A stretch of 64,000 nt of DNA from RHKX01 sp963823565 (GTDB lineage: Bacteria; Actinomycetota; Thermoleophilia; Solirubrobacterales; 70-9): the NCBI GenBank assembly GCA_963823565.1, contig CAWGLR010000003.1, forward strand, positions 62,001-126,000. Reading direction: 5' to 3'. Position 1 is the first letter of the stretch. The number at the start of each line of letters is the position of its first letter. Positions 44,541 through 54,128 of the stretch are shown here, piece by piece. A model generated the notes under the pieces. The model had not been told where the DNA came from and did not search any database. It saw nothing but the letters and a program-made list of their open reading frames with translations. The position numbers and the translations under genes were made by a program.

Positions 44541-47500
44541 TTAGCGCCGACCGACGCGCTCGAGTGCGATCTCGAGCGTCCTGCCGCCGAGGTTGGCGCT
44601 GACCGCCTCGCCCTCGCCGTCGCCGAACGCGGTCGAGGTGGCGAGGGTCTCGCCCGCCACGTAGGCCTCGTGAGCCCGTGCGGCGGCGACCAGCTTCTCG
44701 TCCCCGCCGAGCCGCAGCGCGATCCGGTCGGTGATCTCGAGCCCCGCCTCCTTGCGCGCGTTCTGCACGGCGCGGACGACCTCCCGGGCCAGCCCCTCGC
44801 GGATCAGCTCCTCGTCGAGGTCGAGCGCGAGCGCGACGGCGCGGCCGGACTCCGACTCGACCTGGTAGCCCTCGAGCGGCTGCATCACGAGCGTCATGTC
44901 CTCGGGGCGCAGCGTGTGCTCGCGGCCGTCGATTGTGATCCCGACCTCGCGCTCGCCGGCGATCGCCTCGCGCGCGTGGTCGGGGCCGAGCGACTCGATC
45001 GCCGCCTTCGCCTGCGGCATGTCCTTGCCGAAGCGGGGGCCCAGGGAGCGGAAGTTGGGCCGCACCGCGTAGCTCGCGAGCTCGCCCTCCTCGGTGACGA
45101 ACTCCAGCGACTTGACGTTGAGCTCGGAGGCGACGACGTCGGCGAGCCCCTCGATGGTCCGGCGCTCTGCCGCGGTGGCGACGATCACGGCCTTGGCGAG
45201 CGGCTGGCGCGTCTTCACCTTCGCCTGCGCGCGCGCCGCCCGGCCGAGCTCGACCGCGCGCCGCGCCGCCTCCATGCCGGTCTCGAGCTCGGGGTCGCGA
45301 AGGCCCTGCGCCGGCTCGGGGAAGTCGCAGAGGTGGACCGAGTCGGGCGCGTCGCCGAAGGCGCCCTCGGCGCCGCCGGCGAGGTTCTCGTAGATCGCGT
45401 CGGCGGTGAACGGCACGAACGGCGCCGCCAGCTTCGCCGTCTCGAGCAGGCAGTGCCGCAGCGTCGCGAAGGCGGCTGGGTCGCCCTCCCAGAACCGGCG
45501 GCGCTGCACGCGCACGTACCAGTTCGACATCTCGTCGACGTAGTCGGAGATCACCTTGCCCGCACTGACCGAGTCGAAGCCGTCGAGCGCCTCGCGCACC
45601 TCGGCGGTGACTCCCTGCAACCGGGAAACGAGCCACCGGTCGAGCTCCGACTCCGAAGCTGCTCGCCGCTCGCCGCTCGCCGCTCGCTCTTGTCCCTCCG
45701 CAGCGTTCTCGTAGAGCACCAGGAAGCTGTACGTGTTCCACAGCGTCAGCAGGAACTGCCGGACCGACTCGCCGATCGTCTCCATGCTGAAGCGGTAGCC
45801 GGCCCAGGGCTGCTGGGAGGTCAGGTAGTACCAGCGGAACGCGTCGGCGCCGTGCGCGCGGATGACGTCCCAGGGATCGACGACGTTGCCGCGGCTCTTC
45901 GACATCTTCTGGCCTTCGGGGTCGAGGATCAGCCCGAGGCAGACGCAGTTGCGGAAGTCGGTCCGGTCGAACAGCAGCACGGACTCGGCGAGCTGGGAGT
46001 AGAACCAGCCGCGGGTCTGGTCGATGCCCTCGCAGATGAAGTCGGCGGGGAAGCGCGACTCGAACTCCTCGCGGTTCTCGAACGGGTAGTGGAACTGCGC
46101 GAAGGGCATCGCGCCCGAGTCGTACCAGGCGTCGATCGTCTCGGCGACGCGGCGCATCTCGCCGCCGCAGTCGGCGCACTCGAGCACGACCTCGTCGATG
46201 TAGGGACGGTGGAGGTCGTCGGGGACCTCGCCCCCGCGCTCGCGCAGGTCCTCGATCGAGCCGGCGCAGAACTCGCCGTCGCAGTCTTCGCTCGTGCACT
46301 GCCAGATCGGCAGCGGCGTGCCCCAGTAGCGCTCGCGCGAGAGCGCCCAGTCGACGTTGTTCTCCAGCCACTTGCCGAAGCGCCCGTGCCTGATGTGGTC
46401 GGGGTGCCAGCCGATGCCCTCGTTCTCCTCGAGCATCCGGCCCTTGACCTCCGACGTCCGCAGGTACCAGCTCGACGTCGCGTAGTAGAGGAGCGCGGTC
46501 CCGCAGCGCCAGCAGTGCGGGTAGGCGTGCTCGTAGGCGGTCTCCCGGAACAGGCGGCCCTTCTCGCGCAGCGCCTCGACGATCTCGGGGTTGTGGTCGT
46601 AGACGAGCTTGCCCTGGTAGTCGGGGACGCGGGAGTCGAAGCGGCCGTTGGGGAGAACCGGGTTCTGAAGCGTCATCCCGTACTTCTCGCCGAGCCGGAA
46701 GTCGTCCTCGCCGAAGGCCAGCGCCGTGTGGACGAGGCCGGTGCCGTCCTCGGTCGTCACGAAGTCGCCCAGCAGCACCGAGTGGCCGAGCGGGCCGAAC
46801 TCCGCGCCGGCGATGTAGTCGAAGGGCGCCTCGTAGCGGACGCCCTCGAGCTCGGCACCGGAGAAGGACCCGAGCTCCTCCCACCCCTCGCCGAGCAGAT
46901 GCTCGGCGAGCGCCCGCGCGACGACGACGACTTCGTCGGAGTCCTTGGCCCGCGCCCGCACGTAGGTGATCTCGCCCCCAACCGCGACGGCGGCATGGGA
47001 GATCAATGTCCACGGAGTGGTGGTCCAAACGAGGAGCGAGTCACCGGCTTCGAGCGGGCCAGCTGCCTGCCGCTCGCTGCTCGCTGCCTGCTTCACGGGC
47101 AGCCTCACGTACACGCTCGGGTCGACCTGGTCCTCGTACCCCTGCGCCACCTCGTGCGAGCTCAGCGCCGTGCCGCAGCGCGGGCAGTAGGGGACGACCT
47201 TGTGGCCCTCGTAGAGCCGGTCGCGCTCCCAGCTCTGGCGCAGGGACCACCAGACCGACTCGATGTATTCATTGTCGAGCGTCCGGTAGGGGTCGTTCAT
47301 GTCGACCCAGAAGCCGATCCGCTCGGTGAGCTCGCGCCAGTCGTCGACGTAGCGGAACACCGACTCGCGGCAGCGCTCGTTGAACTCGGCGATGCCGAAG
47401 TCCTCGATCTCCTCCTTCGAGGAGATGCCGAGCTCCTTCTCGATCTCGAGCTCGACCGGCAGGCCGTGGCAGTCCCAGCCCGCCTTGCGCGGCACGTAGT

Positions 47501-47762
47501 GGCCGGCCATCGCCTTGTACCGCGGGTAGACGTCCTTGAAGACGCGCGCGAGCACGTGGTGGGAGCCGGGGCGGCCGTTCGCGGTCGGCGGGCCCTCGTA
47601 GAAGCTCCAGACCGGCGAGCCCTCGCGCCCGGCGAGCTGCCGCTTGAAGACGTCGAGCTCACGCCAGCGCGCCAGCACCCGCTCCTCGAGCTCGGGGAAG
47701 GACTGCTTCGGATCGACGGGGGCGTAACGAGGCATCGGGACGGGCGATTCTACGATCGGCAA
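44541..47762 (-). CDS. ileS: Isoleucyl-tRNA synthetase
   Basis: This 1073-residue class I synthetase charges tRNA-Ile. The HIGH-type motif lies in PTANGRPGSHHVLARVFKD near residues 58-76, and KMSKSRGN is near 620. The editing CP1 domain is at about 180-400 (SLLVWTTTPWTLISHAA). The anticodon-binding region begins at DRWLVSRLQG near 705. It carries two GCAGC-rich inserts: KQAASSERQAAG before the CP1 WTTTPW motif and ERAASGERRAASES in the linker before the anticodon domain. A TAGAAT box is 11 nt upstream of the ATG. It diverges from fumC. Confidence 0.96.
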   Translation of the reverse strand: MPIVESPVPMPRYAPVDPKQSFPELEERVLARWRELDVFKRQLAGREGSPVWSFYEGPPTANGRPGSHHVLARVFKDVYPRYKAMAGHYVPRKAGWDCHGLPVELEIEKELGISSKEEIEDFGIAEFNERCRESVFRYVDDWRELTERIGFWVDMNDPYRTLDNEYIESVWWSLRQSWERDRLYEGHKVVPYCPRCGTALSSHEVAQGYEDQVDPSVYVRLPVKQAASSERQAAGPLEAGDSLLVWTTTPWTLISHAAVAVGGEITYVRARAKDSDEVVVVARALAEHLLGEGWEELGSFSGAELEGVRYEAPFDYIAGAEFGPLGHSVLLGDFVTTEDGTGLVHTALAFGEDDFRLGEKYGMTLQNPVLPNGRFDSRVPDYQGKLVYDHNPEIVEALREKGRLFRETAYEHAYPHCWRCGTALLYYATSSWYLRTSEVKGRMLEENEGIGWHPDHIRHGRFGKWLENNVDWALSRERYWGTPLPIWQCTSEDCDGEFCAGSIEDLRERGGEVPDDLHRPYIDEVVLECADCGGEMRRVAETIDAWYDSGAMPFAQFHYPFENREEFESRFPADFICEGIDQTRGWFYSQLAESVLLFDRTDFRNCVCLGLILDPEGQKMSKSRGNVVDPWDVIRAHGADAFRWYYLTSQQPWAGYRFSMETIGESVRQFLLTLWNTYSFLVLYENAAEGQERAASGERRAASESELDRWLVSRLQGVTAEVREALDGFDSVSAGKVISDYVDEMSNWYVRVQRRRFWEGDPAAFATLRHCLLETAKLAAPFVPFTADAIYENLAGGAEGAFGDAPDSVHLCDFPEPAQGLRDPELETGMEAARRAVELGRAARAQAKVKTRQPLAKAVIVATAAERRTIEGLADVVASELNVKSLEFVTEEGELASYAVRPNFRSLGPRFGKDMPQAKAAIESLGPDHAREAIAGEREVGITIDGREHTLRPEDMTLVMQPLEGYQVESESGRAVALALDLDEELIREGLAREVVRAVQNARKEAGLEITDRIALRLGGDEKLVAAARAHEAYVAGETLATSTAFGDGEGEAVSANLGGRTLEIALERVGRR
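45657..45690 (-). repeat. GCAGC-rich in-frame insert, copy 3 (ileS linker)
   Basis: On the coding (minus) strand, units GAGCGAGC and GGCGAGC repeat and encode ERAASGERRAASES. The site is a variable loop before the SELDRW segment of the anticodon-binding domain. Confidence 0.6.
47061..47093 (-). repeat. GCAGC-rich in-frame insert, copy 4 (ileS CP1)
   Basis: On the coding strand, AAGCAGGCAGCGAGCAGC-type units encode KQAASSERQAAG between YVRLPV and the LVWTTTPW editing motif. Typical IleS proteins have a much shorter loop here. Confidence 0.6.
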
Positions 47763-47845
47763 ACGGGCGGGCTCGGCCCGGAGCCGCCGGGTCCGGCCAG
47801 ATAGCCTCAGTCGGAGACTTCAGAAGAGACCGACGGAGGTTCCAG

Positions 47846-49192
<1,347 letters not shown>

Positions 49193-49204
49193 CGGCTAGG
49201 CCGG

Positions 49205-49504
49205 TCAGCGAACGGAGCGGACCTGCTCGGCCGGGCGGCGCCGTTCCTCGATCGATGCCGCGAACGGCATCAGCGCGCGCGGCAGCGCCACGGTCATCCG
49301 GTCGATGCCGACCGGGAGGCCCGTGACGTCGGCGACGGCGGCCGCGGCCTGCGGGCTCGACAGGCGCATCACGTCGGCTTCGAGCCGGCAGCCCATCGCG
49401 AGCTCGAGCGGGGTCGAGCCGTCGGCGCCGGGAGCCGGCAGCTCCATCAGCGGCTCGCAGCTCTGCGCCAGGCGGACGCGGTTGACGAACTCCATCACGA
49501 ACAT
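49205..49504 (-). CDS. Small conserved-looking protein, unknown function
   Basis: This 99-residue protein starts MFVMEFVNRVRLAQSCEPLM and contains LELAMGCRLEADVMRL and VTGLPVGIDRMTVALPRAL. It may be helical with one Cys pair (SCEP, GCRL). TAGGAGGATC, 7-16 nt before the ATG, is a clear ribosome binding site, which argues that it is real. No family is recognised. It is convergent with fumC and divergent from msrA. Confidence 0.6.
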   Translation of the reverse strand: MFVMEFVNRVRLAQSCEPLMELPAPGADGSTPLELAMGCRLEADVMRLSSPQAAAAVADVTGLPVGIDRMTVALPRALMPFAASIEERRRPAEQVRSVR

Positions 49505-49603
49505 CGAGTGATCCTCCTATCGGTCCCGGCCGCATTCACATGAGACGGCCGGACCGCGGGTGGACGGCTGTCATCATCGGACTCACCCGACGAAGGAGCG
49601 AGC

Positions 49604-50125
49604 ATGACGCAGACCACGAACGGCACGCCGCATGAGGGCACGACCGAGGTCGCCACGTTCGGCGCCGGCTGCTTCTGGAAGCCCGAGGCGCACTTCCGCG
49701 AGGTGGAGGGCGTCGTCGACACCGCGGTCGGCTACGAGGGCGGCCACGTCGCCGACCCGACCTACGAGCAGGTCTGCTCCGGGACGACCGGCCACGCCGA
49801 GGTCGTTCGCGTCACCTACGACCCCGCGCGCATCTCCTACGACGAGATCCTCGACCACTTCTGGTCGATCCACGACCCGACCCAGGTCAATCGCCAGGGC
49901 CCCGATGTCGGCGACCAGTACCGGACGGTGATCTTCACCCACACGCCCGATCAGGCACGCCTCGCCGAGGAGTCCAAGCAGCGGCAGCAGGAGCGCTACG
50001 ACGCGCCGATCGCGACCTCGATCGAGCCGGCGACGGGCTTCTACATGGCCGAGGAGTACCACCAGTGCTACTTCGAGCAGCGGCGTTCCGGCGCCGGCCT
50101 GCTCTCGCAGCTGCTGGGGCGTTAG
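49604..50125 (+). CDS. msrA: Peptide-methionine (S)-S-oxide reductase
   Basis: This 173-residue enzyme repairs methionine-S-sulfoxide. The active site is FGAGCFWKPEAHFREVEGV near residue 24, with the catalytic Cys in GCFW. VGYEGG, GHAEVVRVTYDP and the C-terminal EYHQCYFE follow, giving resolving-Cys candidates. No msrB is fused. A GAAGGAGCGAGC sequence precedes the ATG. Confidence 0.96.
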   Translation: MTQTTNGTPHEGTTEVATFGAGCFWKPEAHFREVEGVVDTAVGYEGGHVADPTYEQVCSGTTGHAEVVRVTYDPARISYDEILDHFWSIHDPTQVNRQGPDVGDQYRTVIFTHTPDQARLAEESKQRQQERYDAPIATSIEPATGFYMAEEYHQCYFEQRRSGAGLLSQLLGR

Positions 50126-50176
50126 CCCAGAGCAGTCCCACAACCGGATCGACTGGACCACGGCCGCAAGGCTATT

Positions 50177-50220
50177 CGCGATGGCCCGATCCGGCCATCG
50201 CGAGGTTGGCCGGATCGGGC
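50177..50220. terminator. Two mutually exclusive hairpins between msrA and gabD
   Basis: Stem A pairs CGCGATGGCC (50177-50186) with GGCCATCGCG (50193-50202). Stem B pairs GCCCGATCCGGCC (50184-50196) with GGCCGGATCGGGC (50208-50220). They share bases, so only one can form at a time. The position between convergent genes suggests a terminator, possibly conditional. The remaining part of the 228-nt gap has no gene. Confidence 0.65.
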
Positions 50221-50353
50221 GAAGTCGCGCGCGCCCCGCGAATGGAATGAACGCGTCAGAACGAGCGACCGAAGGAGCCGACGATGTTGCCCCACGCACC
50301 GTTCGAGACGCGGACACCGGCCGCGCCGGCTCGCGTACATCCGCCGGTGAGCG

Positions 50354-51811
50354 CTACAGGTTGACTGCCACGTACTTCGTCTCGAGGTACTCGTGGATGC
50401 CCTCGTTGCCGCCCTCGCGGCCGATCCCCGAGGCCTTGACCCCGCCGAACGGCGCGCCGGCGTTCGAGACCAGGCCCTGGTTGAGCCCGACCATGCCGGT
50501 CTCGAGCGCCTCGCAGACGCGTAGCGATCGCTTCAGGTCGCGGGTGAAGACGTAGGCCACGAGCCCGAACTCGGTGTCGTTTGCCGCGGCGATCGCCTCC
50601 TCCTCGGAGGCGAAGGTGCGGATCGGGGCGACGGGCCCGAAGATCTCCTCCTTGAGCAGCCGGGCGTCGTCGGAGACGTCGGCGAGCACCGTCGGCTCGT
50701 AGAAGTAGCCGGCGCCCTCGGCGCGGGAGCCGCCGATGACCGCCCTGGCGCCCTTCTCGACGGCGTCGTCGACGAGCTCGGCGACCTTCGAGCGCTGGTC
50801 CTCGTCGATCAGCGGGCCGACCTCGACGCCTCCCTCGGTGCCGCGTCCGACCTTGAGCGCGCCCATCCTCTCGGCGAGCTTGCGGCCGAACTCCTCGGCG
50901 ACGTCCTCGTGGACGTGGAAGCGGTTGGCCGACGTGCATGCCTCGCCGACGTTGCGCATCTTCGCGATCATCGCCCCCTCGACGGCCGCGTCGAGGTCGG
51001 CGTCCTCGAAGACGAGGAAGGGCGCGTTGCCGCCGAGCTCCATCGAGGTCTTGAGCACGTTGGCGGCGGACTGCTCGATCAGCTTGACCCCGACCTCGGT
51101 CGAGCCGGTGAAGGTGAGCTTGCGCAGCCGCGGGTCGCCGATGATCGGCTTCGAGATCTCGCTGGATGAGGAGCTCGTGACGACGTTGAGGACGCCGGCG
51201 GGGAGGCCGCACTCGATCAGGAGCTGGGCGAGCGCGAGCATCGACAGCGGCGTCTTCTGGGCCGGCTTCATCACCATCGTGCATCCGGCGGCGATCGCGG
51301 GGCCGATCTTCCGCGTCCCCATCGCGGTCGGGAAGTTCCAGGGGGTGATCATGTAGCAGGGACCGACCGGCTGGCGCATGACCAGCACCCGCCCGGTCCC
51401 GTTGGCCAGCGGCTTGTAGTAGCCGTCGGTGCGGAGGGCCTCGCCGGCGTTCCAGCGGAAGAACTCGGCGGCGTAGGCGATCTCCGCCTTCGACTCGGCG
51501 ACGGCCTTGCCCATCTCGAGGGTCATCAGCAGCGCCAGCTCGTCGACGCGCTCGCCCATCAGCCGGAAGGCGTCGTGCAGGATCGTCGCCCGGTCGTTGG
51601 GGGCCGAAGCGCCCCACTCGGCCTGCGCCGCGCAGGCGGCGTCGAGGGCGGCGGACCCGTCCGCGGCGGTCCCGTCGGCGACCTCGCAGAGGGTCTCGCC
51701 CGTGGAGGGGTCCTCGACCGCGAAGGTCTCGCCGTTGCTCGAGTCCCGCCACTCGCCGCCGATCAGCAGGCGGCGCTCGACGCCGTCGATCACCGAGCTC
51801 TCGTCAGCCAT
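50354..51811 (-). CDS. gabD: NAD(P)-dependent succinate-semialdehyde dehydrogenase
   Basis: This 485-residue aldehyde dehydrogenase has the catalytic Glu region MELGGNAPFLVFEDADLD near residue 250 and the catalytic Cys in NVGEACTSANRFHV near 287. TPWNFPTAMGTRKIGPAIAAG and NQGLVSNAGAPFGGVKASG fit the GabD group that oxidises succinate semialdehyde to succinate. Substrate specificity is by family. A GGAGG site is 7 nt upstream of the ATG. Confidence 0.9.
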   Translation of the reverse strand: MADESSVIDGVERRLLIGGEWRDSSNGETFAVEDPSTGETLCEVADGTAADGSAALDAACAAQAEWGASAPNDRATILHDAFRLMGERVDELALLMTLEMGKAVAESKAEIAYAAEFFRWNAGEALRTDGYYKPLANGTGRVLVMRQPVGPCYMITPWNFPTAMGTRKIGPAIAAGCTMVMKPAQKTPLSMLALAQLLIECGLPAGVLNVVTSSSSSEISKPIIGDPRLRKLTFTGSTEVGVKLIEQSAANVLKTSMELGGNAPFLVFEDADLDAAVEGAMIAKMRNVGEACTSANRFHVHEDVAEEFGRKLAERMGALKVGRGTEGGVEVGPLIDEDQRSKVAELVDDAVEKGARAVIGGSRAEGAGYFYEPTVLADVSDDARLLKEEIFGPVAPIRTFASEEEAIAAANDTEFGLVAYVFTRDLKRSLRVCEALETGMVGLNQGLVSNAGAPFGGVKASGIGREGGNEGIHEYLETKYVAVNL

Positions 51812-51941
51812 TCTGCCTCCGTCCGTCGCGGGAAAAGTCCGCCTCCAACCCTACCCCGGGCGCGGTGGATGGAACGCGCGCGCCGCAACCAATCCGGGGC
51901 AGGCGGTTTGTCCGTTTCGTCGAAGGGACGAGAGGCGGGAG

Positions 51942-53081
51942 ATGGACGCGAAGCACCCCAATACCCGGATCGCAGCACGGCGGACGCCGGCGCTGCTGCT
52001 GGCGACCGCGGCGATCGCAGCGCTGCCGCTGCCCGCTGCGGCGGATGCGAAGCCGCGCTTCCGGATCAGCGGCGCGGGGTGGGGACACGGCGTCGGCCTC
52101 AGCGCCTACGGCGCCTACGGGTATGCCAAGCACGGCCGCGACTACCGCGAGATCGCGACGCACTACTTCAAGGGCACGAAGATCGGCAAGGTGAAGGCGG
52201 GCCACACCGTCCGGGTCCTGCTCGGCACCGCCGGCTCGGTCGCCTTCAGCGGCGCCCGGCGCGCCTGCGGCCGCGACCTCAAGCCCTCGCGCACCTACCG
52301 CGCCGAGCTCGGCGGCGGCTCGGTCAGGCTCGAGACACAGGGCGGCCACCGGCTCGAGGGCTGCGGGGAGACGCTCGACGCCCGCGGCACCAAGGGGCCG
52401 CTGGAGCTCGGGGGCTTCGGCAGCTACCGCGGCGACCTCCTCGCAGCCGCCGACGGCGGGACGCTCTACGTCGTCAACCGCGTCTCGCTCGAGGGCTACA
52501 TCCAGGGCGTGCTGCCGAACGAGATGCCGCCGTCCTGGCCGATCGACGCGCTCGGCGCGCTGGCGGTCACGGCGCGGTCCCTGGCCGTCTCGACCGACGG
52601 CGGGCCGATCTTCGACGTCTACGACGACACCCGCAGCCAGGTCTACGGCGGCTACGGGACCGAGACGAAGCGCACCGATCGCGCCGCGAAGGAGACCAGG
52701 CGCGAGGTGGTCGAGTATGGCGGGAAGGTGATCGTCGGCTACTACTCGTCGACCTCCGGCGGCCGAACCGAGAACATCGAGTACGCCTTCCCCGGGGCGA
52801 GCCCGGTTCCCTACCTGAAGAGCGTGAAGGACCCCTACGACGACACCTCGCCCTACCACCGCTGGCGCGTGACGCTCAGTCGCGGCGAGATGCAGGCGAA
52901 GCTCGGCGACCTCGTCAAGGGGCGCCTCAAGGACGTCAAGGTGACCAAGCGCGGCGTCTCGCCGCGGGTCGTCCGGGCGAAGGTCCTCGGGTCCGGCGGC
53001 TCGACCAAGGTCACCGGCACCGACCTCCAGGTCCGGCTCGGGCTGCGCTCGACCTGGATGAAGTTCAAGAAGCTCGGCTGA
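51942..53081 (+). CDS. Secreted SpoIID/LytB-domain protein
   Basis: This 379-residue exported protein has a signal peptide (LLLATAAIAALPLPAAADA). GAGWGHGVGLSAYGAYGYA near residue 45 and EGYIQGVLPNEMPPSWPIDALGA-type segments (residues 185-210) are the SpoIID signature. It ends SSTSGGRTENIEYAF and a beta-rich tail. SpoIID proteins are lytic transglycosylases that trim peptidoglycan; this organism shows no other sporulation gene here. The longer open frame upstream is antisense to gabD and ignored. Confidence 0.88.
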   Translation: MDAKHPNTRIAARRTPALLLATAAIAALPLPAAADAKPRFRISGAGWGHGVGLSAYGAYGYAKHGRDYREIATHYFKGTKIGKVKAGHTVRVLLGTAGSVAFSGARRACGRDLKPSRTYRAELGGGSVRLETQGGHRLEGCGETLDARGTKGPLELGGFGSYRGDLLAAADGGTLYVVNRVSLEGYIQGVLPNEMPPSWPIDALGALAVTARSLAVSTDGGPIFDVYDDTRSQVYGGYGTETKRTDRAAKETRREVVEYGGKVIVGYYSSTSGGRTENIEYAFPGASPVPYLKSVKDPYDDTSPYHRWRVTLSRGEMQAKLGDLVKGRLKDVKVTKRGVSPRVVRAKVLGSGGSTKVTGTDLQVRLGLRSTWMKFKKLG

Positions 53082-53092
53082 GCCGGGCTCGC

Positions 53093-54079
53093 CTAGCCGT
53101 CGGGGTAGGGCTCGATCGGGATGCCGTGGCCGGTGTCGGTCGTGCCGTGCTCGTAGGCGGCGCCGGCCTCGACCTCGATCCGCTCCGTGCGGCCGTCGCG
53201 CTCGACGGCCACCTCGAGGTCGGCGATCGAGCAGTTCAGCGAGTTGTGGGCGCCGCCGCCGGGGTCGGAATAGAGCCAGCCGACGAAGCGCTCGGCGGGG
53301 GCGCCCACGGCCCCCTCGACGCGCGCGCCGTCACCGGCGAGGACGAACCGGCACCCCGTCGGCTCTGCCTCGATCCGGGTCGAGCGGACCGCGCCGATGC
53401 CGCCGAGGCGATGTGCCGCGCCGTCGAGCACGAGCCGGCCGTTGGCGACCCACGGCGCCAGCACCGGCCCGACCCGGACCCGGCCGGCGCCGACGTCGAG
53501 GTAGCCGGACCCGTCCTCGCCGAGTCCCGCCGCGTGGATCCAGATCCACGTCTGCGCGTGCTCGGCGCCCCAGTTGTGTCCGACCATCCCCGGCCAGCCC
53601 TCGATCGCCAGGCGCTCGCCGTCGATCTCCGCCTCCCCCTCGAAGGTCGCGGCCGGATGCGGGCTGAGCAGCTTCGTCCGCGGCAGCGGCGCGCGGTACA
53701 TCCACTCCGCCGGGAGGTGGCGAAGCGCGTCCTGGCGGTCGGAGTAGCGCAGGTCCCAGCTCGCGCTCGACTCGGTCAGCTCGATCGCGCCGCGGGCGAA
53801 GCCGGGGCCGACCTCGGCGCCGTCGACTCGCATGTATGAGCCCTCCGGCACGGCGACGTCGCGCTCGCCGACCTGTCGCTTCATCGCGACCGGGCGGCCG
53901 CGATCGGCGTCGAAGCGGGTGACCCAGACCGCCCCGGTGGCCACCTCCCCGGGCCGCCGGTGGAAGGTGTGGCGGATCCAGATCGCCCGGCCTCCCTCCG
54001 GGGCGACGGCCTTCAGGTAGAAGCTCTCGTAGTGGCCGCGCTCGGGCGGGACCGTCGGGAACCGAGCCGCCGTGCGCAC
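53093..54079 (-). CDS. Lipocalin-fold (AttH/CrtC-like) protein
   Basis: This 328-residue protein contains GWPGMVGHNWGAEHAQTWIW near 175-195, a pattern of the hydroxyneurosporene synthase/AttH and tocopherol-cyclase-like beta-barrel group. Further beta segments are YESFYLKAVAPEGGRAIWIR and FARGAIELTESSASWDLRY. Members act on carotenoids or other lipids or have no known activity. No carotenoid genes are adjacent. The GTG start at 54079 has no strong ribosome binding site. Confidence 0.6.
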   Translation of the reverse strand: MRTAARFPTVPPERGHYESFYLKAVAPEGGRAIWIRHTFHRRPGEVATGAVWVTRFDADRGRPVAMKRQVGERDVAVPEGSYMRVDGAEVGPGFARGAIELTESSASWDLRYSDRQDALRHLPAEWMYRAPLPRTKLLSPHPAATFEGEAEIDGERLAIEGWPGMVGHNWGAEHAQTWIWIHAAGLGEDGSGYLDVGAGRVRVGPVLAPWVANGRLVLDGAAHRLGGIGAVRSTRIEAEPTGCRFVLAGDGARVEGAVGAPAERFVGWLYSDPGGGAHNSLNCSIADLEVAVERDGRTERIEVEAGAAYEHGTTDTGHGIPIEPYPDG

Positions 54080-54128
54080 GGCCGGTAGCTAACCACGGCT
54101 CGCGCGCCCGGGCTGTCAGGCTCTGCGG

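Noticed and set aside
44532..47804. A 1090-codon open frame on the plus strand opposite ileS
   Set aside because: It is an antisense shadow of ileS caused by high GC; it has no domain, no start signal and low-complexity composition.
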